64,000 nucleotides of DNA from JBGMEA01 sp041447245 (GTDB lineage: Bacteria > Bacillota > Clostridia > Eubacteriales > Anaerofustaceae), in contig JBGMEA010000006.1 of the NCBI GenBank assembly GCA_041447245.1, positions 62,001 to 126,000 of the forward strand, in the 5' to 3' direction. The number at the start of each line of letters is the position of its first letter. The first letter of the stretch is position 1. The notes beneath the pieces were generated by a model that was not told the origin of the DNA, searched no databases, and saw only the letters and a list, made by a program, of their open reading frames with translations. The translations under genes were made by a program, and so were the position numbers. This document shows positions 8,566 through 17,287 of the stretch, piece by piece.

Positions 8566-8586
8566 AATATATCTATTAGATATATT
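8566..8586. promoter_or_regulatory. Palindrome upstream of padR, candidate autoregulatory operator
   Basis: AATATATCT and AGATATATT are exact complements around ATT, 82 bases upstream of the PadR start. It overlaps AT-rich sequence suited to a minus-strand -10/-35. The assignment to PadR is by position only. Confidence 0.45.
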
Positions 8587-8678
8587 ATCCTATCGCATCT
8601 GCTTTGTCAAGCAGTATTTTTCCGATCCGCACATCATCGAAAAAAGGCGCAAAAGCGCATCGGAATGGGGGGAATCGG

Positions 8679-8707
8679 TTGACTTTGCGGCATGATTATA
8701 CGATAAT
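8679..8707 (+). promoter_or_regulatory. Sigma-A type promoter of nadABC
   Basis: TTGACT (8679-8684) and GATAAT (8702-8707) with an exact 17-base spacer, ending 27 bases before the nadA start. No clear NiaR-type operator is seen by eye. Confidence 0.65.
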
Positions 8708-8734
8708 ATATCCAAACAAAAGCGGAGCGATCAT

Positions 8735-9640
8735 TTGGATATTCAAGAAGAAATACTGAAACTGAAAAAAGAAAAAGATGTCGTCATTCTGGCGCATTAT
8801 TATGTAGACGGAGCCGTACAGGAAGTCGCCGATTATGTCGGGGATTCTTATTATCTGAGCAAAGCGGCGACAAACGTGCCGCAGAAAACGATTTTATTCT
8901 GCGGAGTGCATTTCATGGGCGAGAGTGCAAAGATTCTCAATCCCGAAAAAACCGTGATTATGGCGGACGACCATGCGGACTGTCCCATGGCGCATATGAC
9001 GGACGTTGCGAAGATCAAAAAGACCAAAGAAGAATACGACGATCTGGCGGTTGTGTGCTACATCAATTCCACCGCGGAAATCAAGGCGCATTCCGATGTC
9101 TGCGTGACTTCGTCGAACGCATTGAAAATTGTCTCAAAACTGCCGCAGAAAAATATATTGTTTATTCCCGACAACAATCTCGGAAGTTACATCGCAAAAC
9201 AGCTTCCCGAGAAAAACTTTATATATCACGACGGACACTGCATTGTGCACCACGCCATCAAACGCGAGCAGCTGATTGCGGTGAAACAGGCGCATCCGAA
9301 CGCACCCGTAGCCGTGCATCCGGAGTGTACGTCGGAAATTGTCGAGCTTGCCGATTATGTCGGCAGCACCTCCGGCATCATCGAGTATGCGAAAAACAGC
9401 GACGCGAAGGAACTCATCATCGGAACGGAAGTCGGCGTGTTCTACAATCTGAAGCATGACAATCCCGACAAAACATTTTATCCCATCAACGATAATCAGA
9501 TCTGCCGAAATATGAAGCTCATCAATATCGATAAGGTTCTGTATCGGCTGCAGACGTTGCAGCCCGAACTCAAACTCAAAGAAACCATTCGATTGAAAGC
9601 GGAAATTCCGCTCAAACGGATGCACGAACTTGCCGATTAA
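8735..9640 (+). CDS. nadA: Quinolinate synthase NadA
   Basis: 301 residues, the short bacterial form. It condenses iminoaspartate with dihydroxyacetone phosphate to quinolinate using a 4Fe-4S cluster. The three cluster cysteines are in place: C83 (ADCPMAHM), C169 (GHCIVH) and C257 (NDNQICRNM), spaced as in the well-studied short NadA proteins. Other signatures are AHYYVDGAVQEVADYVGDS, HPEC (195-198) and GTEVGVFYNL. The start is a TTG preceded by GCGGAG; no ATG lies nearby in frame. First gene of nadABC. Confidence 0.95.
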   Translation: MDIQEEILKLKKEKDVVILAHYYVDGAVQEVADYVGDSYYLSKAATNVPQKTILFCGVHFMGESAKILNPEKTVIMADDHADCPMAHMTDVAKIKKTKEEYDDLAVVCYINSTAEIKAHSDVCVTSSNALKIVSKLPQKNILFIPDNNLGSYIAKQLPEKNFIYHDGHCIVHHAIKREQLIAVKQAHPNAPVAVHPECTSEIVELADYVGSTSGIIEYAKNSDAKELIIGTEVGVFYNLKHDNPDKTFYPINDNQICRNMKLINIDKVLYRLQTLQPELKLKETIRLKAEIPLKRMHELAD

Positions 9641-9681
9641 GCGCGGGACGCGCAGCACTTTAACTGAAAGAAGAACATGAC

Positions 9682-10998
9682 ATGACGGATCGATATGATA
9701 TCATCATCGTCGGAACGGGCGCGGCGGGTTTGTTTTGCGCTCTGAATCTTCCGACCGAAGCGAATATTCTCATCATTACGAAAGACGACCCGGAAAACAG
9801 CGATTCGTTTCTGGCTCAGGGCGGCATTTCCACGCTCATCGACGAAGCGGATTACGAAAAATATTTTGAAGATACGATGCGGGCAGGGCGTTACGAAAAC
9901 GACGAAACTTCCGTGGAAGTGCTCATTAAATCCTCTCCCGCGGCAATCGAGGATCTGATTGATCTCGGTGTGAATTTTGACAAAGAAGGCAAGGAATTTG
10001 ACTACACCCGAGAAGCCGCCCATTCCTCAAAGCGCATTCTTCATTATAAAGATGCGACGGGACGGGAGATCACGGGCAAGCTGATGCAGCACGCCAAAAA
10101 ACGTCCGAACATCACAATCCTTCCGAAAACCATGATGATCGATATCATGGAAACCGACGGGGTCTGCAGCGGTGTGGTGGCGCAGCTTCCGGACGGAACC
10201 GTTGCTCCGATTGCCTCGCGTGTCGTCGTCTGGGCGACGGGCGGCATCGGCGGTCTGTTCCGCCATTCCACCAACTATCCGCATATTACGGGAGATGCCA
10301 TCGGTATCGCCATCAAACACGGCATTGAGTTGGAAGACATCAATTATATTCAGATTCATCCGACTACACTTTACACCGAAAAAGGCGGGCGCAGTTTTCT
10401 GATTTCGGAATCCGTGCGAGGAGAAGGCGCCGTGCTGCTTAACCCCGATATGGAGCGCTTTGTCGATGAATTGCTGCCGCGGGATGTCGTAAGTGCGGCC
10501 ATCGCGGAAGAACTGAAAAAATTTCATGCAAAACACGTCTGGCTGTCGCTTCGCGGCATGACAAAAGACTACATTCAGAAGCGGTTTCCGACGATTTACG
10601 AACAATGTGAGCAGGAGGGGATTCACCTGCCGGAAGATCTCATTCCCGTGGTTCCCGCGCAACATTATATGATGGGTGGGGTCAAAGCGGATATTGACGG
10701 CAAAACCTCCATGGACAATCTGTTCGCGGTCGGAGAGGTCAGCTGCAACGGCGTGCACGGTGCGAACCGTCTGGCAAGCAATTCCCTGTTGGAGACGCTT
10801 GTCTTTCCGAAACGTGCGGCGCATCTGATTGCAAACGAATGGAAAACAATTCCGATCCGTGAAACGGCATTCGACGCAAACGAGTATCGGGATGTACCCA
10901 AACTGATGGACCGATATCGAGAATCAATTCAGCAGGAAATCGAGAAAAGGGGAGGAACGCTCTATGCACAGTGGCGCGATGAATCCGATCAACATTGA
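9682..10998 (+). CDS. nadB: L-aspartate oxidase NadB
   Basis: 438 residues. Flavoprotein that oxidises L-aspartate to iminoaspartate for NadA. FAD-binding GTGAAGLFCA at residues 11-20, LAQGGIST near 50, the substrate-site segment GEGAVLLN and NGVHGANRLASNSLLE near residue 355. It is shorter than enteric NadB (about 540) because most of the C-terminal helical domain is missing, which is common in Clostridia. Its last 35 bases overlap nadC. Confidence 0.95.
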   Translation: MTDRYDIIIVGTGAAGLFCALNLPTEANILIITKDDPENSDSFLAQGGISTLIDEADYEKYFEDTMRAGRYENDETSVEVLIKSSPAAIEDLIDLGVNFDKEGKEFDYTREAAHSSKRILHYKDATGREITGKLMQHAKKRPNITILPKTMMIDIMETDGVCSGVVAQLPDGTVAPIASRVVVWATGGIGGLFRHSTNYPHITGDAIGIAIKHGIELEDINYIQIHPTTLYTEKGGRSFLISESVRGEGAVLLNPDMERFVDELLPRDVVSAAIAEELKKFHAKHVWLSLRGMTKDYIQKRFPTIYEQCEQEGIHLPEDLIPVVPAQHYMMGGVKADIDGKTSMDNLFAVGEVSCNGVHGANRLASNSLLETLVFPKRAAHLIANEWKTIPIRETAFDANEYRDVPKLMDRYRESIQQEIEKRGGTLYAQWRDESDQH

Positions 10999-11821
10999 CA
11001 CTTATCTTCTTGCGGCGCTGCAGGAAGACATCACAAGCGAGGACATTACAACCAATGCGATCATGCCTCAGCAGAAGCGTGCCGAAGTGCAGCTCATCTG
11101 CAAACAGGACGGGGTGCTGGCGGGCATTGACGTTTATTCCCGGGTCTTTCGTTTGCTGGATGCCGCCTCGGAGTTCGAGTCAAACTACAAAGACGGAGAT
11201 ATTCTGGTCAGAGGAACGTTGGTCGGCGTGCTTCGTGCGGATGTGTGCGCAATTCTTTCAGGCGAACGAACCGCTTTGAATTACCTGCAGCGCATGAGCG
11301 GAATCGCAAGCATGACCAAACAGTACACGGACGAGTTGGCAGGCACGAAAACAAAACTGCTCGATACCCGCAAAACGACACCGAACATGCGTTTATTCGA
11401 AAAATATGCTGTAAAAGTGGGCGGCGGAGTCAATCACCGATACAACCTTTCCGACGGCATTTTAATTAAAGACAATCACATCGATGCCGCAGGCAGTATC
11501 CGCAAGGCGGTGGAAGCGGCGAGGGAATACGCTCCGTTTGTACGCAAAATCGAAGTGGAAGCCGAAACGCTGGAAATGGTGAAGGAAGCGCTGATTGCCA
11601 AAGCCGACATCATCATGCTGGACAATATGGACACCGCAACCATTCGCAAAGCAGTCATTCTTATCGACGGGCAGGCTGCGGTCGAATGCTCGGGGAATGT
11701 CACGAAAGACCGTCTGAAAGAGCTGGCGGAAGCAGGAGTGGATTACATTTCCTGCGGCGCGCTGACGCATTCCGCGCCAATCATTGATTTTTCCATGAAG
11801 CATTTGCATATTCTTGATTAA
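10964..11821 (+). CDS. nadC: Nicotinate-nucleotide pyrophosphorylase (carboxylating) NadC
   Basis: 285 residues. Converts quinolinate and PRPP to nicotinate mononucleotide. Signatures: LSGERTALNYLQRMSGIAS, LLDTRKTTPNMRLFEKYAVK and GGGVNHRYNLSDGILIKDNH with the catalytic Lys/Arg/His set. Start at ATG 10964 is supported by GGGGAGGAACGCTCT ATG, and makes the gene overlap nadB by 35 bases in another frame, so translation of the two is probably coupled. Followed by a strong terminator. Confidence 0.95.
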   Translation: MHSGAMNPINIDTYLLAALQEDITSEDITTNAIMPQQKRAEVQLICKQDGVLAGIDVYSRVFRLLDAASEFESNYKDGDILVRGTLVGVLRADVCAILSGERTALNYLQRMSGIASMTKQYTDELAGTKTKLLDTRKTTPNMRLFEKYAVKVGGGVNHRYNLSDGILIKDNHIDAAGSIRKAVEAAREYAPFVRKIEVEAETLEMVKEALIAKADIIMLDNMDTATIRKAVILIDGQAAVECSGNVTKDRLKELAEAGVDYISCGALTHSAPIIDFSMKHLHILD

Positions 11822-11832
11822 ACAATCCATTC

Positions 11833-11852
11833 AGCCCGCAAGGGCTTTTTTT
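11833..11852 (+). terminator. Terminator of nadABC
   Basis: AGCCC-GCAA-GGGCT followed by TTTTTTT, 12 bases after the nadC stop. Confidence 0.85.
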
Positions 11853-11912
11853 AATGCCGGGTCAACAGAATTATGTAATATTAGATTAAATAATATATAT
11901 TCAGAAAAATAA

Positions 11913-11941
11913 TTGACAAATTGAATTGTTGAGATTAAAAT
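11913..11941 (+). promoter_or_regulatory. Strong promoter of the MBG-repeat surface protein
   Basis: TTGACA (11913-11918), 17-base spacer, TAAAAT (11936-11941): nearly consensus. The leader that follows is about 95 bases and contains GTGGG (11960s) and CCCAC (about 11999-12003), which could form a weak stem. No known riboswitch pattern is visible. Confidence 0.7.
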
Positions 11942-12040
11942 AATTGTAAAGTAGAATAGTGGGCGTTCAATATGTCGGAATACCGCAATCAAACGAAACA
12001 CCCACGGTGATCCATTATTTAATGGAAAGGAAGTGGTACT

Positions 12041-15000
12041 GTGAAAAAGAAGCAATTTCTGCTCATCAGTGCAGTGGTGGTAATTGGGATTTTGACTGCG
12101 GTAGCCTCGCTCTCTGCTGCAACGGGAACGAGTTTGATTAATTTGGCTTCGCAAAGCGGTTCGGAACATCGGACAACATTTGTTGTTACATTCCTTGCTA
12201 TGGACGGCAGTGTGATCAGTCAATCTACTGTGGTAAAAGGAGAAGATGCGGAAGTCCCCGATCCTCCCGAAGTGGATGGATATGTCTTTACCGGATGGGA
12301 CAAGAGCACAAAAAATATACAGTCCAATCAGACAATCACTGCATTGTATGAGTCCAAAGCAAGTACTGCAGTTGCCCAGTCTTTAGTGATTAATAACAAT
12401 ACCATCAGGGTGCGGGTCTATATCGGACCACAGAACAACAATCTGATCCAGGAATTTTATATCGACAGCGTGACTGCGGCACAGCTTACTTATTTTCAAA
12501 CTTTGCAGTCAACGGCTCTGGTGCAGCAGCTTCAGTCGATTTCCCCCGTTCCGATCGGCGGACTGTTGGCACTGATTCAGAACAGTCAGGTGTACGCAAA
12601 CGGACAGATTCAAATTTATGACATTGATTCTGCCAACGGTCTTTATGGAGTGGATATCCATATCAAACAGGGTTCCGCAACAACGACCTACACCGTGAAA
12701 TATGTTGATACAAACGGGACAGAAATCCATACGCCGTACACTGCGGACGGATATGTCGGACAGTATGTGACAGCGGACGCGATCACAATCGACCATTATA
12801 CACTTACCAGTCCGTCTCCGCAAAACATGACATTGGTCTCCAACCCGGCTTCCAACGTCATCACCTTTGTGTATCAGATCAATACATTTTTGATTGATAC
12901 GTCTGTCACGGGAGGAACCATTGCTCCGATTGATCCTTCCGTTCCTTACGGTTCGTCGCAGACCATTTCCTATACGCCGAGTGCGGGATATCATCTTGTT
13001 TCGGTAACGGTAGACGGGTCTGCCGTCAGCATCGTCGATTACTCCGGTTCGTATACCTTTACGAATGTGACAGGCAATCATTCGATCTCGGTTGTTTTTG
13101 AACAGCAATCAGTCACAGGCATCACATTGACCGGCTACAGCGGAACGTATGATATTGCCTCGCACAGCATCACGGTTTCCGGTGCACAGTCCGGAGATAC
13201 TGTGACCTTCAGCACGGATGGGATCAATTATTCCGCCACACAGCCGTTTTATACCAATGTGACGAGTGCGACCGTGTATGTAAAAGTGGAACGAACCAAT
13301 TATCTTCCGTATACGGGGAGCGCGACCGTCACGATTCTGCAGGCTCCGCTGAGTATTACGGCGGAAAACAAGTCCGTTACATACGGTGATCCCGCGCCGA
13401 GCTATACTGCGGTGTACAGCGGATTTGTGGGCAGTGAGAATGAATCGGTGCTGAGCGGGACGCTCAGCCTGACATGTTCTTATACACAGGGAAACAACGC
13501 CGGGACTTACTCCATTGTACCGAGCGGTCAGACCTCGGGCAATTATGCGATCACTTACAATAACGGAACGTTGACGGTCAATCCAAAATCCGCGAGCTTA
13601 ACCGTGAATGATGCATCCAAAACATACGGCGACGCCGATCCTTCCTTCAGCGCATCTGCGGACGGACTGATCGGTGCGGACACGCTGAGCTATACATTGG
13701 GCAGAGACCCTGGCGAAAATGTCGGGACATATGCCATTACCGCAACGCTCGGAAGCAACCCCAACTACAGTGTGACGGTCAATAACGGAACCTTCACGAT
13801 CAATCCGAAGGCATTGTCCGTGACCGCCGACAATCTGAGCATCGCCTACGGTGATGCCGTACCGACGTATACGGCATCCTACAGCGGATTTGCGGGCAGC
13901 GATGATGCATCGGTGCTTGGCGGAACGCTGAGCTTTGCCTGCACCTATACGCAGGGCTCGGGAATCGGAACCTATACCATCACCCCGAGCGGACTGACTT
14001 CGGATAACTACACCATCACGTTCCACGACGGAACACTGACGGTTAGTCCGAAAGCCGTTACCCTTGCCATCGACAGTGCAAGCAAGACTTACGGTGATGC
14101 GGATCCGACCTTTACAGCAAGTGCAACGGGGCTTTACGGAACCGATACGCTTGACTATACGCTCGGCAGAACATCGGGCGAAGCAGTTGGCACTTATACG
14201 ATTACGGCAACGTTCGGGAGTAATCCGAACTACAGCGTGACGGTAACGACTGGGACTCTGACAATTACGCAGAAATCGCTCACGGTGACCGCCGATAACA
14301 AGAGCATTACCTACGGGGATGCCGCTCCGACTTATACCGTGACCTATGCAGGCTTTATTGCCGGGGAAGATGAAACGTCTCTGGGCGGAACACTCAGCAT
14401 TCTGTGTTCTTACGCGCAGGGAGACGGTGTCGGTAATTACAACATCGTTCCGAGCGGATTGACTTCCGGCAATTACGCGATTTCGTTTGTGAACGGAACA
14501 CTGACGGTGAACGCAAAAGCAGTGACGCTCGCAATCGATGACAAGAGCAAAACGTACGGCGATGCCGATCCGATTCTGACGGCATCGGCAAGCGGTCTTT
14601 ACAACGGAGATACGCTGAATTATTCGTTGGCGAGAGATCCCGGGAACAATGCGGGAACGTATAACATCACGGCAACGCTCGGTGCCAATCCGAACTACAG
14701 CGTGACGGTCGATAACGGAACCTTCACGATCAATCCGAAGGCATTGTCCGTGACCGCCGATAACAAGAGCGTGACCTACGGAGATCCGGTGCCGACCTAT
14801 ACGGCATCCTATTCCGGATTTGTCAGCGGAGAAAATGAAACGGTGCTGGGAGGTGCTTTGAGTTTCGCAAGCAGCTATGCGCAGGGTTCCGGAGTCGGGA
14901 CTTATGCAATTACGCCGAGCGGACTGACCTCAAGCAACTATACCATCACGTTCAATGACGGAACGCTGACGGTCAATCCGAAAGCTGTCACACTGACAAT

Positions 15001-16300
15001 CGACAGTTTAACCAAAACCTACGCAACCGCGGATCCGACCTTTACGGCAACGGCGGGCGGTTTATACGGCACGGATGCTTTGGACTACACCCTGACGAGA
15101 AGCACGGGTGAAAATGTCGGAACCTACGCCATCACGGCTGTGTTCGGCACAAACCCGAATTATGACATCACGGCAACCGCAGGCGTCCTGACCATCATTC
15201 CTGCCGATGCGAGCATCACGCTGGCGGATACAACGAAGATCTACGGCGCCGCCGATCCGGCATTCCCGGCAACCACTGCGGGAGTCGCGGCGGGCGATAC
15301 GCTGAACTATACGCTTGCAAGAGCACCCGGGGAAGGGGTCGGCGGATACGCTATCACGGCGACACCGGGGGCAAATCCGAATTATAACGTTACGGTTGCC
15401 AACAGTGCGGTACTGAATATTCTGCCGAAGGCAGTTACTCTGACAGAAATTACAAACTCGAAGATTTACGGTTCGCCCGATCCGACGCTCACGGCAGCTA
15501 TCACCGGTTTGGTGGGCGGCGATACGCTGAACTACACGATCGGCAGAGCCGCGGGAGAAGCTGCCGGTACGTATGCCATCATCACAACTTTGGGCAGCAA
15601 CCCGAATTACAGCGTCACGGTTGTTGACGGTAATCTGATTGTTTTGCCGAAAGCTTTGACGATCACCGCAAACAGTTTCACGATCGCCCAAGGTGACGCG
15701 CTTCCGAATCTGACCGCTTCCATTGTCGGGTTCGTGAACGGTGAAAACGAAGCGGTTCTGAACGGGACGCTCAGCCTGAATACGGATTATACGACTGCTT
15801 CCGGTGCAGGTAATTACGCCATCGTTCCATCCGGGTATACGTCGAACAACTACACAATCAATTATATCAACGGTATGCTGACGGTGACCGAAGTGATTCC
15901 GGAAGGAGAAACACCTCAGGCAGCGGCGGGCGGAAGTTGGGCTTTGATCAACCTTTTGTTGGCAATCCTTTCCGTCGCGGTAAGCATCGGACTGCTGATT
16001 ACTTATTTCATGGCTAAGAAAAAAGAACAACAGAAAGAAGAGTCTTCCGAAGAACGATCCGAAGAAGAAACCAAGGAAGAACTCATCAAGCGCAAAGGAT
16101 CCATGAGAGCATTGAGTGCGATTCCGGCGATTGCGGCAGTCATTACATTCTTCCTCACGGAAGATATGACCCTGCCGATGAGCTGGGTTGACAAATGGAC
16201 TTGGATCATGGCAATTTACGCGGTGGTATCGGTCTTGATCGCGATTCTTTCCAAAAAGAAAAAAGAAGATCGTGACAAACCCAATCCGCAGGAAGCATAG
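12041..16300 (+). CDS. Large surface protein with MBG-type repeats
   Basis: 1419 residues starting at a GTG behind AAAGGAAGTGG. Residues 1-30 form a signal peptide or anchor. Then come an InlB/Listeria-type repeat (about 48-105, GYVFTGWDK), a MucBP-like domain (about 210-285, YTVKYVDTNGTEIHTPY), a Bact_repeat segment (to about 355), and from about residue 435 to 1290 alternating MBG units of about 75-80 residues with recurring VTYGDPxPxYTASYSGF and NPNYSVTVxNGT motifs. There is no LPxTG: the protein ends with a membrane segment (about 1305-1330), an acidic-basic cytoplasmic stretch, two further hydrophobic segments and a lysine-rich tail. It is likely an adhesin or matrix protein held by C-terminal membrane helices. 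Confidence 0.85.
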   Translation: MKKKQFLLISAVVVIGILTAVASLSAATGTSLINLASQSGSEHRTTFVVTFLAMDGSVISQSTVVKGEDAEVPDPPEVDGYVFTGWDKSTKNIQSNQTITALYESKASTAVAQSLVINNNTIRVRVYIGPQNNNLIQEFYIDSVTAAQLTYFQTLQSTALVQQLQSISPVPIGGLLALIQNSQVYANGQIQIYDIDSANGLYGVDIHIKQGSATTTYTVKYVDTNGTEIHTPYTADGYVGQYVTADAITIDHYTLTSPSPQNMTLVSNPASNVITFVYQINTFLIDTSVTGGTIAPIDPSVPYGSSQTISYTPSAGYHLVSVTVDGSAVSIVDYSGSYTFTNVTGNHSISVVFEQQSVTGITLTGYSGTYDIASHSITVSGAQSGDTVTFSTDGINYSATQPFYTNVTSATVYVKVERTNYLPYTGSATVTILQAPLSITAENKSVTYGDPAPSYTAVYSGFVGSENESVLSGTLSLTCSYTQGNNAGTYSIVPSGQTSGNYAITYNNGTLTVNPKSASLTVNDASKTYGDADPSFSASADGLIGADTLSYTLGRDPGENVGTYAITATLGSNPNYSVTVNNGTFTINPKALSVTADNLSIAYGDAVPTYTASYSGFAGSDDASVLGGTLSFACTYTQGSGIGTYTITPSGLTSDNYTITFHDGTLTVSPKAVTLAIDSASKTYGDADPTFTASATGLYGTDTLDYTLGRTSGEAVGTYTITATFGSNPNYSVTVTTGTLTITQKSLTVTADNKSITYGDAAPTYTVTYAGFIAGEDETSLGGTLSILCSYAQGDGVGNYNIVPSGLTSGNYAISFVNGTLTVNAKAVTLAIDDKSKTYGDADPILTASASGLYNGDTLNYSLARDPGNNAGTYNITATLGANPNYSVTVDNGTFTINPKALSVTADNKSVTYGDPVPTYTASYSGFVSGENETVLGGALSFASSYAQGSGVGTYAITPSGLTSSNYTITFNDGTLTVNPKAVTLTIDSLTKTYATADPTFTATAGGLYGTDALDYTLTRSTGENVGTYAITAVFGTNPNYDITATAGVLTIIPADASITLADTTKIYGAADPAFPATTAGVAAGDTLNYTLARAPGEGVGGYAITATPGANPNYNVTVANSAVLNILPKAVTLTEITNSKIYGSPDPTLTAAITGLVGGDTLNYTIGRAAGEAAGTYAIITTLGSNPNYSVTVVDGNLIVLPKALTITANSFTIAQGDALPNLTASIVGFVNGENEAVLNGTLSLNTDYTTASGAGNYAIVPSGYTSNNYTINYINGMLTVTEVIPEGETPQAAAGGSWALINLLLAILSVAVSIGLLITYFMAKKKEQQKEESSEERSEEETKEELIKRKGSMRALSAIPAIAAVITFFLTEDMTLPMSWVDKWTWIMAIYAVVSVLIAILSKKKKEDRDKPNPQEA
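13343..15890 (+). repeat. DNA-level repeats encoding the MBG domains
   Basis: Tandem coding repeats with a higher-order unit of about 155 codons made of two alternating domain types. The closest pair of copies is 13772-13830 and 14702-14760, nearly identical over 59 bases and exactly 930 bases (310 codons) apart. Such identity allows copy-number change by recombination. Confidence 0.75.
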
Positions 16301-16319
16301 ATAGTCATACTCCTCCCAA

Positions 16320-16354
16320 AGCAAAAGAATCCGGAATCATCCGGGTTCTTTTGC
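16320..16354. terminator. Bidirectional terminator between surface protein and merR-like gene
   Basis: AGCAAAAGAA and TTCTTTTGCT, continued by CCGGA/TCCGG, form a stem of about 15 bp closing a small loop. A- and T-runs within the arms serve both converging genes. Confidence 0.8.
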
Positions 16355-17155
16355 TTATTCGTAGCGGATCGGATAATAGACATCTGTTTCGTAATTCTCG
16401 GGGTTGTCGGTTTGTTCGCAGTTGATTCGGTAACGCTCAAACGGCGCGCCGTTTGGCTTTGCTCCGTGTTCCTGCATCCACATGCCCAGCGATGCGTATG
16501 CCTCGTGCAGGTTTTCGTAAGAGCCGCGGTGCACCGTCATGCAGCAAAGCCCCGGATCATGCAGGAATGTCTTTTCATCGGTCTGCGCCACTTCCACCGC
16601 AAGTTCGATGTCCGTGTTTTCGTGATTGAAATTCTCTTCATCGCGGTAAATCGCATAGCTTGGTCCCGCGGGTTTCATTCCGTTCTGAAACAGCTTCCCG
16701 AATAACGATTGGAACGCCGCGTCAAACTCCGCAATCGCCATCATTTTTCTGACTCCGAACAATCGCACTGCGCGGAATTCTTCTGCTGTCACGATATGAT
16801 TCATTTCCATAATCGGTTTCCTCCTCTTGATCTTCTCCATGTCGTTTCTCATTTGTTCGATCAATCGGGCATGACTTGCGAGTTCTTCCTCAAACTCTGC
16901 TGTTTTCTCCCTCATACTGGCCAATAAAAGATTGCTGTCATCCGTATGAATCAACAGTTTGATTTCCTGCAGGGAAAATCGATAGCTTTTCAGGCGCAGG
17001 ATCAGCATCATCTCATTCAGCTGCTGCGGTTCGTAATAGCGGTATCCGGTCTGTCTGTCCGTGTGAATCGGTTTGATCAGTCCGATTTGATCGTAATGTC
17101 GCAGCGTCTTGACAGAGACTCTGCATAATTTGGAAAATTCTCCGATACTCAGCAT
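16355..17155 (-). CDS. MerR-family regulator with GyrI-like effector domain
   Basis: 266 residues. N-terminal MerR winged helix (MLSIGEFSKLCRVSVKTLRH, then GYRYYEPQQLNEM), a coiled-coil dimerisation helix around residues 75-115, and a GyrI-like small-molecule domain from about 120 onward, ending DVYYPI. This is the BltR/BmrR-type plan of multidrug-sensing activators. AAGGAGCCGTACGG ATG gives the start. Its own promoter has the 19-base spacer typical of MerR targets (17203-17233), pointing to autoactivation. No pump gene is directly attached; the nearest are the EamA and MFS genes at 18.3-19.9 kb. Confidence 0.85.
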   Translation of the reverse strand: MLSIGEFSKLCRVSVKTLRHYDQIGLIKPIHTDRQTGYRYYEPQQLNEMMLILRLKSYRFSLQEIKLLIHTDDSNLLLASMREKTAEFEEELASHARLIEQMRNDMEKIKRRKPIMEMNHIVTAEEFRAVRLFGVRKMMAIAEFDAAFQSLFGKLFQNGMKPAGPSYAIYRDEENFNHENTDIELAVEVAQTDEKTFLHDPGLCCMTVHRGSYENLHEAYASLGMWMQEHGAKPNGAPFERYRINCEQTDNPENYETDVYYPIRYE

Positions 17156-17202
17156 CCGTACGGCTCCTTGTCATTTGATGTTTGGAATATATTCGCAACC
17201 TC

Positions 17203-17233
17203 AGTATAGATGCTCCCGTAGGGGGAGAGTCAA
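17203..17233 (-). promoter_or_regulatory. MerR-type promoter with 19-base spacer and central dyad
   Basis: On the minus strand TTGACT (17233-17228) and TATACT (17208-17203) are separated by exactly 19 bases, and the spacer contains the dyad CTCCC-CCTAC-GGGAG. An over-long spacer plus dyad between -35 and -10 is the hallmark of promoters activated by MerR proteins through DNA distortion. It drives the MerR gene itself. Confidence 0.8.
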
Positions 17234-17242
17234 GCGGTTTAC

Positions 17243-17272
17243 AAAAAAAATACCCGAAGAAGTTTCGGGTAT
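17243..17272 (-). terminator. Terminator after the AraC-family gene
   Basis: ATACCCGAA and TTTCGGGTAT form a 9-bp stem around a short loop, followed on the minus strand by TTTTTTTT. Confidence 0.8.
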
Positions 17273-17287
17273 TCGTCGATGCCGAAT

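Noticed and set aside
10027..10824. 265-codon minus-strand frame opposite nadB
   Set aside because: Antisense shadow of a clearly identified enzyme.
11942..12040. Riboswitch in the leader of the surface protein
   Set aside because: Only a weak five-base stem is visible and no c-di-GMP, TPP, FMN or other known pattern fits.
13343..15890. Regular repeats as a CRISPR array
   Set aside because: The repeats are in frame, of protein-domain size and encode conserved MBG motifs; there are no short identical repeats with unique spacers.
15062..16324. Long open frame (420 codons) on the minus strand opposite the surface gene
   Set aside because: It mirrors the repeat codons of the surface protein, has low-complexity Arg/Cys-rich content, no ribosome site and no known domain.
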